A stretch of DNA of 64,000 bases from Bacteroidales bacterium (GCA_015061285.1 SUWW01000012.1:1-64000); one strand, 5' to 3'; positions 29,046 through 37,524 are shown, numbered from the stretch's first letter. Notes: generated from the letters alone by a model not told the origin. Numbers and translations: made by a program.

Positions 29046-30113
29046 ATGAAACAAGTTGCTATTATCGGTACCGTTGGTGTTCCGGCAAATTATGGTGGAT
29101 TTGAGTCTCTTGTAGAAAATATTTTAGGAGATAATACATCCCAAAATATCGAATATACAGTGTTTTGCAGTTCAAAAGCGTATAAAAGCAAATTGCAAGC
29201 ATATAAAGGTGCACAACTAAAATATATTAATATTAACGCCAATGGACCTCTAAGTACACTTTACGATATCATTTCAATGCTGAAAACAAATAATAAATAT
29301 GATGTGGCATTAGTGTTAGGAGTATCAGGCTGTATATTTCTTCCATTTTTTAGACTATGGTTCAAGAAAAAACTAATCGTAAACATAGATGGCTTGGAGC
29401 ATAAACGTGAAAAATGGGGAAAGTTCGCAAAATGGTTTTTGCGTAAAAGTGAAGCTATGGCTGTGAAATATGCAGATGTAGTGATTGCTGACAACAAAGG
29501 GATTCAAGATTACGTAAAAAAAACATATAATAAGAATGCTGCAATGATAGCCTATGGAGGTGATCATGTAGCACGTGAAGTTTCTCCTGAACAAGAAGCT
29601 ATGATACTTCAAGAATACGGATTAGAGAAGGGCAAATATGCGATTTCCGTTTGTCGAATTGAACCAGAGAATAATTGTCATGTAATATTGGATGCATTTT
29701 CGAAGACAAATAAGAAATTGGTGTACATCGGGAATTGGGAAAGAAGCGAATATGGAAAATCATTGAAAGAAAAATATTCTGCATATAAAAATATTTGCAT
29801 ACATGCACCTGAATATGATTTAGATACATTATATATCCTTCGAAGTAATGCAGAAACGTATGTTCATGGACATAGTGCTGGTGGTACTAATCCTTCATTG
29901 GTTGAAGCAATGTTTTTTGGCAATCCTATTATTGCTTATGATGTTGTGTATAACAGAGCAACAACAGAAGATAGCGCATATTACTTCAAAAACAGTGAAG
30001 AACTTTTGCAATTGTTGCAGAAAAAAGAACTTGATGGCTCTATAATGAAACAAATTGCAGAGAAAAAATATACCTGGAAGAATATTGCAGCACAATATGA
30101 AAGTTTATATTGA
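29046..30113 (+). CDS. DUF1972-type glycosyltransferase family 4 (rhamnosyltransferase-like)
   Basis: A 355-residue GT-B protein with the DUF1972 N-terminus: IIGTVGVPANYGGFESLVE, VLGVSGCIFLPFF and NIDGLEHKREKW. The C-terminal half has CRIEPENNCHVILDAF and HGHSAGGTNPSLVEAM. Members include capsular beta-1,4-rhamnosyltransferases such as Cps2T/WchF. The product may therefore add rhamnose, but no dTDP-rhamnose genes are in the window. It starts 10 bp after the preceding GT4. Confidence 0.9.
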   Translation: MKQVAIIGTVGVPANYGGFESLVENILGDNTSQNIEYTVFCSSKAYKSKLQAYKGAQLKYININANGPLSTLYDIISMLKTNNKYDVALVLGVSGCIFLPFFRLWFKKKLIVNIDGLEHKREKWGKFAKWFLRKSEAMAVKYADVVIADNKGIQDYVKKTYNKNAAMIAYGGDHVAREVSPEQEAMILQEYGLEKGKYAISVCRIEPENNCHVILDAFSKTNKKLVYIGNWERSEYGKSLKEKYSAYKNICIHAPEYDLDTLYILRSNAETYVHGHSAGGTNPSLVEAMFFGNPIIAYDVVYNRATTEDSAYYFKNSEELLQLLQKKELDGSIMKQIAEKKYTWKNIAAQYESLY

Positions 30114-30135
30114 TTGAAGCTTTCGTATGTAAGGT

Positions 30136-31182
30136 ATGTCATTGTTCTTTGAACTTCTTCAAATATCATTAGGAACTCGTGATCGTTTTTCGCGAGGCCC
30201 TAGTGTTGTCGAGTGGCAAGAATTATTCAATGAAGCCCAGCGGCAAGCAGTGATAGGCCTGCTGATGATTGGCGTGGAGAGATTACCCAACGACCAACGC
30301 CCTCCGCGCGATGTGATGCTGAAATGGATTGGTTTGACGATGACAGTTGAACAAATCTCGCAGATGCAGCAGAAAAGAGCGACAGAACTAACAGAAAAGG
30401 TCCGCGAGTTGGGTTTTCGCTCGTGCGTATTGAAAGGTGTAGGGATAGCACAATTATATCCTAATTCATTGCGGAGACAAGGAGGCGACATAGATTTGTG
30501 GGTAGATGGCGAGCGCCAAGGCGTTTTGCCTAAACTGAGTACGCAATATAACATTGGTAAAACATTCTCTCATCACACAGATGTGGAATTTTTCGATGAT
30601 GTTAAGGTTGAAATACATTTCCGTCCATCTTGGTTGTATAATCCCGTATTTAATTGTCGCTTGCAAAGATTCTTTGAAAGAAAGAAATATGAAGCAATGC
30701 AGGCGCGAGCAATAGGATATAATTATCCTTCGGTAGAATTCGATGCTGTTTATTCTTTGGCGCATACGTTTCACCATTTGCTCGAAGAGGGGGTTGGCTT
30801 TCGTCATGTAATTGATTATTACTATATCATTCAGAATCTACCGAACGAAGAGCGCCCTAAAACCTTGACGGCAATAAATAGTGTTGGCTTAGGTAAGTTT
30901 CTATCTGCGATGATGTATGTACTTACTGAAGCTCTTGGTATAGATAGAAAATATCTTCTATGTGCGCCAAACGCTAAAGAGGGCAATTTTTTACTCAACG
31001 AGATTTCAAATGCGGGTAATTTCGGTAAACAACGTAAGGGTGGAGAACTGAAACGTAATAGTTTCAAACGCTATTCTGTTGTGGTTCTACATTATCCGAA
31101 TCATGTCTTGTGGATGATACCGTGGAAGATTTGGCATTTATTATGGCGAACATGGCAGAGTGCGAAAAGAGTGTGCTGCTAA
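30136..31182 (+). CDS. Nucleotidyltransferase family protein (PF14907-type), end of capsule operon
   Basis: A 348-residue protein with CVLKGVGIAQLYP followed by RRQGGDIDLWV, the GDxD signature of the uncharacterised nucleotidyltransferase family PF14907. These genes are recurrent at the ends of Bacteroidetes capsule/exopolysaccharide operons, but their substrate is unknown. Codon use is noticeably less AT-rich than in the genes at 22-30 kb, as at the operon start. It is followed by tRNA-Phe; no terminator hairpin is obvious between them. Confidence 0.85.
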   Translation: MSLFFELLQISLGTRDRFSRGPSVVEWQELFNEAQRQAVIGLLMIGVERLPNDQRPPRDVMLKWIGLTMTVEQISQMQQKRATELTEKVRELGFRSCVLKGVGIAQLYPNSLRRQGGDIDLWVDGERQGVLPKLSTQYNIGKTFSHHTDVEFFDDVKVEIHFRPSWLYNPVFNCRLQRFFERKKYEAMQARAIGYNYPSVEFDAVYSLAHTFHHLLEEGVGFRHVIDYYYIIQNLPNEERPKTLTAINSVGLGKFLSAMMYVLTEALGIDRKYLLCAPNAKEGNFLLNEISNAGNFGKQRKGGELKRNSFKRYSVVVLHYPNHVLWMIPWKIWHLLWRTWQSAKRVCC

Positions 31183-31211
31183 ATATTTTTATAAAAATCT
31201 CTCTCTGACTC

Positions 31212-31242
31212 TTGCATAGTAAAAACAAATAGCCTACCTTTG
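31212..31242 (+). promoter_or_regulatory. tRNA-Phe promoter: TTG, 20 bp, TACCTTTG
   Basis: The -33 TTG (31212-31214) and the -7 element TACCTTTG (31235-31242) are separated by exactly 20 bp, as in the Bacteroidetes sigma-ABfr consensus. It stands 17 bp before the tRNA. Confidence 0.8.
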
Positions 31243-31258
31243 CAATCGCAAATGAGGA

Positions 31259-31331
31259 GGTACCATAGCTCAGTTGGTAGAGCAAAGGACTGAAAATCCT
31301 TGTGTCACTGGTTCGATTCCCGTTGGTACCA
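31259..31331 (+). tRNA. tRNA-Phe (GAA)
   Basis: A 73-nt cloverleaf. The acceptor arms are GGTACCA and TGGTACC with discriminator A. The D arm contains AGCTCAGTTGGTAGAGC, the anticodon loop CTGAAAA gives anticodon GAA, and the T loop is GGTTCGATTCC. CCA is not encoded. Confidence 0.97.
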
Positions 31332-31340
31332 CAAAAACAA

Positions 31341-31372
31341 AAGACTACTCAAATTCGAGTGGTCTTTTTTTT
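31341..31372 (+). terminator. Rho-independent terminator of tRNA-Phe
   Basis: GACTACTC (31343-31350) pairs with GAGTGGTC (31357-31364), with G-U pairs, and is followed by eight T. Confidence 0.85.
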
Positions 31373-31463
31373 GTTTGCGCATGTTTCTGCCTGACTTGCG
31401 GAGTTTGTGTGGTGTGTAACTATCTGGTATAGAGATAGATAGTGTAAATATCTATAATAAAAA

Positions 31464-31517
31464 CTGGGTTGCATCATAGCTGAAATGGTAGCTATGGTAC
31501 AACCCAGAAGTTTTTTT
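31464..31517. terminator. Bidirectional terminator downstream of deoC
   Basis: CTGGGTTG...CAACCCAG with an inner CATAGCT/AGCTATG stem spans 31464-31507. A T-run follows on the + strand (31511-31517) and TTTTTATT follows on the - strand, where deoC ends. Confidence 0.85.
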
Positions 31518-31529
31518 GTTTAGCTCTGC

Positions 31530-32432
31530 TTAGTCTTTGCAGAAATACTTAATGTTGGTCTCTTGTCCGCTCTTGAGAGAGAGAATTTTAGAGAGAACGG
31601 CGTTAGCGAGGCTGCTTGCGCCAATGCGGAATAGTTCAGGACAGAGCCATTCGTCGCCGCATACATTTTTTACAATGCTGTAGTAAGTCAAAGCATCCTC
31701 GATGCTGCGAATGCCGCCAGCGGGTTTGAATCCAATCTTTTTGCCGGTCTGTTTGTAGTACTCTTTTATAGCGAGGCACATTACGTATGCAGCTTCGGGC
31801 GTCGCACCGCCTTGTGAAACTTTTCCCGTTGAAGTCTTAATCATATCGGCGCCTGCCATCATAGCAAGAACGCTTGCAAACCAGATGTTTTCGGGCGATT
31901 CGAGCATACTTGTCTCCAAAATCACCTTGAGACGAGCGTCGTTTCCACAAGTATTCTTAATCTTAGAAATTTCATCGCCGACGTAGTCATAGTTGCCATC
32001 GAGGAATTCGCCGACAGAGATTACGGCATCGACCTCGTTAGCACCAGCATCGATAACCTTCTTTACTTCGGCGCATTTTATCTCGGTGAAGGTTTGCGAC
32101 GAAGGGAAATTGCCAACAACTACAGCTTTGTAAACATTGCCGAGGTAAGCAAAATTACGGTACAGAGGAGCAAAAACAGGGTAGAGGCAAATGCCGCCAA
32201 CATTAGGAATGTCGGGGTAAACCTTAGAGAATTTGTTTACCTTCTGCACAAACGATGTTATAGATTCTTTAGAGTCTTCGGTGTTGAGAGATGTGATGTC
32301 GATGCTATGTAGTATAGCACCTAAAACATCGGTGTTCGATGTGTATTTTTCAGCATCCTTGGTGTATTCTGCTAACTTCTGTTCAATGTTTTGAAGTTCG
32401 CTTGGAATAGGGTAATTAGAAAATGAAAACAT
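31530..32432 (-). CDS. deoC: Deoxyribose-phosphate aldolase
   Basis: A 300-residue class I aldolase, catalysing reversible cleavage of 2-deoxyribose-5-phosphate to acetaldehyde and glyceraldehyde-3-phosphate. The Schiff-base lysine lies in MIKTSTGKVSQGG and the second active-site lysine in GFKPAGGIRS. An Asp in ANEVDAVISVG is also conserved. It is longer than E. coli DeoC because of an N-terminal helical extension, as in Bacteroidetes homologues. It is 1 bp downstream of the pyrophosphohydrolase gene, so both deal with (deoxy)nucleotide turnover in one operon. Confidence 0.95.
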   Translation of the reverse strand: MFSFSNYPIPSELQNIEQKLAEYTKDAEKYTSNTDVLGAILHSIDITSLNTEDSKESITSFVQKVNKFSKVYPDIPNVGGICLYPVFAPLYRNFAYLGNVYKAVVVGNFPSSQTFTEIKCAEVKKVIDAGANEVDAVISVGEFLDGNYDYVGDEISKIKNTCGNDARLKVILETSMLESPENIWFASVLAMMAGADMIKTSTGKVSQGGATPEAAYVMCLAIKEYYKQTGKKIGFKPAGGIRSIEDALTYYSIVKNVCGDEWLCPELFRIGASSLANAVLSKILSLKSGQETNIKYFCKD

Positions 32433-32433
32433 A

Positions 32434-32763
32434 TTATTCTTTATTTATAAAACGATTTTTATCTCTTGAAATTTTCTTTTGCAAGTTGTTATGGAAAGCT
32501 TCGGTGAGGTCTGTTCCGGTTTGATTAGCGATACACGTAACGACCCAAAGCACGTCGGCGAGTTCGTCGGCGAGGTTGAGGTTTTCGCTTGGTTTAGCAA
32601 CCTGATCGCCATATTTGCGAGAAATCACGCGAGCCAATTCTCCAACCTCTTCGGTGAGTACAGCCATATTGGTGAGCTCCGAGAAGTAGCCACCGCCATA
32701 CTGCTTAATCCAATTGTCGACTGACGCTTGTAGCTGTTTGACTGTTATGTTTTCCATTTGCAT
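32434..32763 (-). CDS. MazG-type nucleotide pyrophosphohydrolase
   Basis: A ~109-residue all-alpha NTP pyrophosphohydrolase. It has the EEVGELARVISRKYGD helix (EExxE metal ligands) and the DELADVLWVVTCIA (ExxD) motif. Family members hydrolyse non-canonical or excess NTPs to NMP and PPi. The start is ATG 32763 or ATG 32757; an ATG at 32802 is in frame but lies upstream of the promoter at 32779-32809, so it cannot be used from that promoter. It shares a transcript with deoC. Confidence 0.9.
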   Translation of the reverse strand: MQMENITVKQLQASVDNWIKQYGGGYFSELTNMAVLTEEVGELARVISRKYGDQVAKPSENLNLADELADVLWVVTCIANQTGTDLTEAFHNNLQKKISRDKNRFINKE

Positions 32764-32778
32764 ATTTATGAAAGCGTG

Positions 32779-32809
32779 CAAATTTATTTGTCTGTTGGAC
32801 AAATTACAA
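32779..32809 (-). promoter_or_regulatory. Promoter of the mazG-like/deoC operon: TTG, 20 bp, TAAATTTG
   Basis: On the - strand TTG (32807-32809) and TAAATTTG (32779-32786) are separated by 20 bp, matching the Bacteroidetes consensus. It decides the start of the pyrophosphohydrolase gene. Confidence 0.75.
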
Positions 32810-32876
32810 TTTTAGAATAGTAAGAGGTAGCGAAAAATAAATTTGATATAAGTAGTGGTAATTTGATAAATAAGCC

Positions 32877-32884
32877 TATCTTTG
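32877..32884 (+). promoter_or_regulatory. tRNA-Leu -7 promoter element (TATCTTTG)
   Basis: A TAnnTTTG match 15 bp before the tRNA. TTTG boxes are present upstream but not at the usual spacing. Confidence 0.65.
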
Positions 32885-32898
32885 CGCTCGCTTTTGAA

Positions 32899-32980
32899 GC
32901 CCAGATGGCGGAATCGGTAGACGCGTTGGTCTCAAACACCAATGTCGCAAGACGTGCCAGTTCGATCCTGGCTCTGGGTA
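32899..32980 (+). tRNA. tRNA-Leu (CAA)
   Basis: An 82-nt class II tRNA. The acceptor is GCCCAGA with TCTGGGT (one G-U pair), the anticodon stem-loop is TTGGT CTCAAAC ACCAA giving CAA, a short variable arm (TGTCGCAAGACG) follows, and the T loop is AGTTCGATCCT. CCA is not encoded. Confidence 0.97.
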
Positions 32981-32997
32981 CTTCCAGAAAACTACAG

Positions 32998-33037
32998 CCC
33001 TTGAAGGTCGATTGACTTTCGAGGGTTTTCTGTTTTT
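32998..33037 (+). terminator. Rho-independent terminator of tRNA-Leu
   Basis: CCCTTGAAGGTC (32998-33009) pairs along its full 12 bp with GACTTTCGAGGG (33014-33025), with two G-U pairs, followed by TTTTCTGTTTTT. Confidence 0.88.
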
Positions 33038-33123
33038 ACGGCATACGAAAAATGTCACCGAAATGAACGAGACAAACGAAGTAATTTTCGGAAATCTGCC
33101 GAATTAGCAGGTGTTTGGTTCTG

Positions 33124-33165
33124 CGAATTGAATGAATTCCACTAATTACACATTAGTTCAATTCG
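33124..33165. repeat. Nested inverted repeat in the gap between tRNA-Leu and the HU/SPOR gene
   Basis: Outer arms CGAATTGAA and TTCAATTCG, and inner arms ACTAAT and ATTAGT around TACAC. The 281-bp gap (33038-33318) contains this element, a smaller TTCGG/CCGAA hairpin near 33090, and the -7 element at 33293. No coding potential is apparent there. Confidence 0.45.
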
Positions 33166-33292
33166 GAGATAGTCTGCCCGCACTGATTTGCAAAAGAATA
33201 AGCTGTATTTAGTGTGCGGCGTAAATAGAAAAAAACGGCAAAATGCAACAGTTAAGCATGGTGTACGTATATATAGAATGTAGATTTATTCC

Positions 33293-33300
33293 TACATTTG
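33293..33300 (+). promoter_or_regulatory. -7 promoter element (TACATTTG) of the HU/SPOR gene
   Basis: A TAnnTTTG match 19 bp upstream of ATG 33319. Transcription from here excludes the TTG start at 33298. Confidence 0.6.
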
Positions 33301-33318
33301 CCTAAATGTCTAAGAAAA

Positions 33319-34185
33319 ATGGAATTTCAACCTCAGTACATACTGAATTTACTCTTTGAAGAGGATTGTGTAATAGTTCCTGGTGTGGGAGCATTTGTTG
33401 CGCAACGCATTGGTGCATCATTCGATAGCCGCCAGATGCGTATGATGCCGCCAAGAAAAGAAATAATATTCAACGCACAATTGCGCCATAATGATGGGCT
33501 GTTGGCATCGTACGTATCGAGAGAGTGTGGCGTTACGATGGCAGAGGCAATGAGAAGTGTAGAAGATTATGCAGCGAATGTAAATAGACAACTGAAGCAA
33601 GGCTCTCAGGTGATGATAGCAGGGTTGGGTTCTCTTGTGTTGAAGAATGGAAACGTAAGTTTTGTGCCCAATAGTTCGGTTGTGTTGCTTAAGACCTCAT
33701 ATGGTCTTTCGCCAATAACAGTAAGCGAGCATGTGCAGATGTCGGAGGTTCGCAAAAGTCAAACTCGCCTCAAACAAGCGTTAGGAACAGCAGCTGTGTT
33801 GGCTGTTATGTTGCTCGTGCCATCGCAAGTGACCGACAACGAGGCAGATAGAACATTCGTTTCGGCATCGGTAGCGAGCTCGTTTATTCACGAGCCATCG
33901 CAAATAGCAGGTGTTGCGCCCGAAGATGTAGAGGTAGAAGTAGAAGCGAAAGAAGAGGTAAAACCATACCACATAATAGTAGCAAGTTTTGCGCGAGGCA
34001 GTCAAGCCGATGATTATATAAAACTTCAGGAGAAACGCGGAGTGAACGGATTGGTGAAGTTGGAAGGCAAAAACAAAGTGAGAGTTTCGGTGGCAAGTTT
34101 TGCAACTCGCGCCGAAGCAGCCAAAGCCAATCGCGACATACGTAAGTTGCCTGGTTTCGAATCGGCTTGGATATTATACTATTAG
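33319..34185 (+). CDS. HU-CCDC81/SPOR domain protein (envelope-associated)
   Basis: A 288-residue protein. Residues 1-55 match the bacterial CCDC81-type HU fold (QYILNLLFEEDCVIVPGVG), and 60-120 a second HU-like repeat (GSQVMIAGLGSLVL). One membrane segment (TAAVLAVMLLVPS) sits near 165, then an acidic linker (EDVEVEVEAKEE) and a C-terminal SPOR domain (HIIVASFARGSQ...RVSVASFATRAEA). SPOR domains bind denuded septal peptidoglycan. The HU part would be cytoplasmic and the SPOR part periplasmic, linking the cell interior to the division septum. This architecture is a Bacteroidetes speciality. Confidence 0.9.
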   Translation: MEFQPQYILNLLFEEDCVIVPGVGAFVAQRIGASFDSRQMRMMPPRKEIIFNAQLRHNDGLLASYVSRECGVTMAEAMRSVEDYAANVNRQLKQGSQVMIAGLGSLVLKNGNVSFVPNSSVVLLKTSYGLSPITVSEHVQMSEVRKSQTRLKQALGTAAVLAVMLLVPSQVTDNEADRTFVSASVASSFIHEPSQIAGVAPEDVEVEVEAKEEVKPYHIIVASFARGSQADDYIKLQEKRGVNGLVKLEGKNKVRVSVASFATRAEAAKANRDIRKLPGFESAWILYY

Positions 34186-34216
34186 GTATTCTAAGCATAA
34201 ATAAAAAACAACAACT

Positions 34217-34978
34217 ATGAATAGAAAGACATTGATAACAATTGGAGTAGGGGCGATGGCAGTGATATGCTCATGTTCCGACATGGCTTCGTTGGGTTCA
34301 GTAGCTGGAATAACGAAGTCTTCTTCGTCGGCACTGACAACAACAGAAATCACTGCAGGATTGAAAGAGGCCCTGAATCTTGGCGTCAAGGCAGGCGTGA
34401 AATATCTTGGTACAACGGGCGGATATTACAACGATCTCGCCTATCGCATAGGCTTGCCCGATGAGGCTGTGGTTATAACTAAGAATATTGCCAAACTGCC
34501 AGGAGGTCAGACGCTTGTGAATAAAGTCGTACGTAATATCAACGAAGCCGCATCTGATGCAGCAGCGCAGGCTACGCCGATATTTACATCGGCAATAACG
34601 AGTATGACAATAGATGATGCGCGTAGCATACTTATGGGAAATAAGATGGCAGCTACGACATACTTCAAAACGAAGACAAAGCCTGGTCTTAAGACACTTT
34701 TTGGTGGCTACATAAACAATTCGATAAATAAGAAAATTGTTGGTGATGTGTCGGCGCAGTCGTCGTGGAATACGCTGACGAGTAATTGGAACGAAGTGGC
34801 AACGACAACAGTTGGTAAAGTGGCTGGTTTAACAACCGTAAATACCAACTTGAAGGATTATCTCACCGACAAAGCAGTTGATGGCTTATACAAAAAAGTG
34901 GGCGAGAAGGAAATGGCTATCAGAAGCGACGCTTCGCAGCGTACGTCAGCATTACTAAAGAAAGTGTTTGGACATTGA
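34217..34978 (+). CDS. DUF4197 family lipoprotein
   Basis: A 253-residue protein with an N-terminal signal ending in a lipobox (AVICSC, cysteine near residue 18 or 20), so it is an exported lipoprotein. The mature part is helical and matches DUF4197: TTTEITAGLKEALNLGV, GYYNDLAYRIGLPDEA and LMGNKMAATTYFKTKT. Its function is unknown. The stop overlaps the start of the next gene by one base, so the two are translationally coupled. Confidence 0.9.
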   Translation: MNRKTLITIGVGAMAVICSCSDMASLGSVAGITKSSSSALTTTEITAGLKEALNLGVKAGVKYLGTTGGYYNDLAYRIGLPDEAVVITKNIAKLPGGQTLVNKVVRNINEAASDAAAQATPIFTSAITSMTIDDARSILMGNKMAATTYFKTKTKPGLKTLFGGYINNSINKKIVGDVSAQSSWNTLTSNWNEVATTTVGKVAGLTTVNTNLKDYLTDKAVDGLYKKVGEKEMAIRSDASQRTSALLKKVFGH

Positions 34979-36093
34979 TGCGCACAATACTCAGTTTATC
35001 ATTATTGTTGATTGTAACTATTGCAAGTGCCCAACCACGAGGGGCGTTTGAAGGACGCTATTATCAAATAGATACTACAGCTATAGAAGGCGATGTTGAT
35101 ATAAATATCGACGTCGCCACTTTTTTTCGCAATAATGAGTATTTCAGTGCGTATGTAGAGGGATATACATTGCCAGGATATACGTTGCAGCCAACGCTTG
35201 TCTATTTCCCGACGAAAAATAGCAATGTGGAAGCGGGACTTCGCTTACGTCAATATGGAGGCGACGATGACAAGCTTAGCGTTTTCCCGATAGTGCGGGC
35301 ACAGTTGCTATTTACACCCAGAGCACGACTTACTATTGGTATGCTCGATGGCTATGCATCGCACGATTTGCCTGAAAGTATCATAGATATAGAAAAAGAA
35401 CTCAACGGACGACCAGAAACAGGAATCCAATTTGTGTATAGCAATGATAGACTGTGGTTGGATACGTGGATCGATTGGCAAAAGTTTATATATCATGGTG
35501 ATACTGTTCCCGAACGTTTTATGGCGGGCATAGGAGTTAATTATGCCATACTTACGAACGAAAAAAGATTGCGTTTGGAGCTACCATTTCGAATGACAGC
35601 CAATCATGTGGGAGGCCAGATTAATAATTATGTAGAGCCTATGCAAAGCTTGCTTAACGGTGTGCTTGGCGTACGACTGAAACGACAACCAAACACCCTC
35701 GTGAAGGTGTGGCAGTGTGATATTCGAGAACAATTTTTTCACGTAGCAGCAGGAAAATCAGTATACCCAGCAGCCGATGGATCGGCATTCAACGCGGAGC
35801 TTATGGCGCAAACAAGTCATGTGGAGGCTACGATAGGATATTTTAGAGGCAACAACTTTTTTGCTATGCATGGTAACCCAACCTATATGTGCATAAGCAA
35901 TTTCAAAGAATACTACAGTAAAGAGCGTTCAATAGTTACTGGCGAACTGAATGTGAATTATCGAGCGTCGGATGCTTTCCGATTCTACATCGGTGGCAAA
36001 GCATATTACGACACCGAAGCCAAGCAGTGCGACTATTATTATGGACTTGGTATAGTGTTCGATGCGACGAAAAACATCTATCGGCGTAAATGA
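34978..36093 (+). CDS. Putative outer-membrane beta-barrel protein
   Basis: A 371-residue protein with a signal peptide (MRTILSLSLLLIVTIASAQ) followed by alternating hydrophobic/polar strands rich in Tyr, Phe and Arg to the C-terminus. This is consistent with a 14-16 strand barrel. I recognise no named family. It starts in the stop codon of the DUF4197 lipoprotein (TGATG), so the two products may act together in the envelope. The true start is the ATG at 34978, not the TTG immediately before it. Confidence 0.7.
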   Translation: MRTILSLSLLLIVTIASAQPRGAFEGRYYQIDTTAIEGDVDINIDVATFFRNNEYFSAYVEGYTLPGYTLQPTLVYFPTKNSNVEAGLRLRQYGGDDDKLSVFPIVRAQLLFTPRARLTIGMLDGYASHDLPESIIDIEKELNGRPETGIQFVYSNDRLWLDTWIDWQKFIYHGDTVPERFMAGIGVNYAILTNEKRLRLELPFRMTANHVGGQINNYVEPMQSLLNGVLGVRLKRQPNTLVKVWQCDIREQFFHVAAGKSVYPAADGSAFNAELMAQTSHVEATIGYFRGNNFFAMHGNPTYMCISNFKEYYSKERSIVTGELNVNYRASDAFRFYIGGKAYYDTEAKQCDYYYGLGIVFDATKNIYRRK

Positions 36094-36103
36094 AATAAAG
36101 AAC

Positions 36104-36111
36104 TACCTTTG
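36104..36111 (+). promoter_or_regulatory. tyrS -7 promoter element (TACCTTTG)
   Basis: A TAnnTTTG match 36 bp upstream of the tyrS ATG, directly after the stop codon of the barrel gene. No clear -33 box. Confidence 0.6.
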
Positions 36112-36147
36112 CACCCCAAAAGAAGAAAAATAATATAACAGCATAAA

Positions 36148-37434
36148 ATGAATTTTGTTGAAGAATTGAAATGGCGCGGTATGATCGCCGAGATGATGCC
36201 GGGCACAGAAGAACAGCTCCAAAAGGGGCTCACCTCGGCGTATGTTGGCATCGACCCAACCGCTGATTCACTCCACATTGGTCACCTCGTTGGCGTAATG
36301 ATGCTTAAGCATTTTCAGCGTGCTGGCCATCGCCCTATTGCCCTCATAGGTGGTGCAACAGGTATGATTGGCGACCCATCGATGAAATCGGCAGAGCGCA
36401 ATCTACTCGATGAACCTACTTTGCGTCACAATCAGGAATGCATCAAAAAACAGCTCGCTCGCTTCCTCGACTTCGACTCTGATGCGCCTAACGCAGCTAA
36501 ACTCGTAAATAACTACGATTGGATGCGCGACTACTCGTTCCTCAACTTCATTCGCGACATCGGCAAACACATCACTGTAAACTACATGATGGCTAAAGAC
36601 TCGGTGAAGAAACGTCTCTCGCGCGATTCGTCGGTGGGTATGTCGTTTACCGAATTCTCGTACCAGCTCTTGCAAGGCTACGACTTTATGTATCTATATG
36701 AACATGAAGGTTGCCACCTACAGATGGGTGGTTCGGACCAATGGGGCAATATAACCACAGGTACCGACCTTATTCGCAAGATGCTTGGTGGCGAAGCCTT
36801 TGCACTTACATGTCCGCTGATTACAAAAGCCGATGGCGGCAAATTTGGCAAAACAGAGAGTGGCAACATTTGGCTCGACCCAGAAAAGACAAGTCCATAC
36901 AAATTCTATCAGTTCTGGCTCAACACCTCAGATGCCGACGCGGAGAAATACCTCAAGATATTCACAACTCTCAGCAAGGAAGAGATTGAGCAATTGGCAC
37001 GCGAACAAGCCGAAGACGCAGGTCGTAGGCCAATGCAAAAGCGCCTTGCCGACGAGATTACCACTATGGTGCACGGCAAAGAGGCTCTCGATGCTGCAAT
37101 AGAAGCATCGCAAATTCTCTTTGGCAAAGGCTCAGTCGAGACATTGCACAAGATGGACGAAGAGACATTCCTCTCGGTATTCGAAGGTGTGCCTACATTC
37201 GAAATCGACCGTGCTAAGATAGCGGCAGGCATATCTGTTGCCGACCTACTTACAGCCGAGGCTGCAGTATTCCCATCGAAAGGTGAATTGCGCCGCAACA
37301 TTGCTGGCTTGCAAATCAACAAAGAGAAAGTTGATGCTGCAGAGAAAACAATCGATAGCTCGGCACTGCTCAATGGTAAGTACATACTTATACAGAAAGG
37401 CAAAAAGAACTTCTATATACTTATAACAAAATAG
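36148..37434 (+). CDS. tyrS: Tyrosine--tRNA ligase
   Basis: A 428-residue class I aminoacyl-tRNA synthetase that charges tRNA-Tyr. It has the HIGH motif in [10 protein letters not shown] (residues ~43-46), the tyrosine-binding QLLQGYDF and [10 protein letters not shown] segments, and a KMSKS-equivalent KFGKTESG near residue 232. A C-terminal S4-like RNA-binding domain ([17 protein letters not shown]) completes the protein. Length is normal. It is followed by a strong terminator. Confidence 0.97.
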   Translation: MNFVEELKWRGMIAEMMPGTEEQLQKGLTSAYVGIDPTADSLHIGHLVGVMMLKHFQRAGHRPIALIGGATGMIGDPSMKSAERNLLDEPTLRHNQECIKKQLARFLDFDSDAPNAAKLVNNYDWMRDYSFLNFIRDIGKHITVNYMMAKDSVKKRLSRDSSVGMSFTEFSYQLLQGYDFMYLYEHEGCHLQMGGSDQWGNITTGTDLIRKMLGGEAFALTCPLITKADGGKFGKTESGNIWLDPEKTSPYKFYQFWLNTSDADAEKYLKIFTTLSKEEIEQLAREQAEDAGRRPMQKRLADEITTMVHGKEALDAAIEASQILFGKGSVETLHKMDEETFLSVFEGVPTFEIDRAKIAAGISVADLLTAEAAVFPSKGELRRNIAGLQINKEKVDAAEKTIDSSALLNGKYILIQKGKKNFYILITK

Positions 37435-37461
37435 ACGACGCTGTGAATGCGCTCTAAATAC

Positions 37462-37500
37462 AAAATCCCGACGGAGGTAACCTCTGCTCGGGATTTTTTA
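37462..37500 (+). terminator. Rho-independent terminator of tyrS
   Basis: AAATCCCGA pairs with TCGGGATTT, with an inner GAGGT/CCTC pairing, followed by a T-run to 37499. Confidence 0.88.
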
Positions 37501-37524
37501 TTAACCATGTAAAATTGCTCAAAA

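Noticed and set aside
32899-33318. Phage or island integration site at tRNA-Leu
   Set aside because: No integrase gene and no repeated tRNA 3' end were seen downstream.
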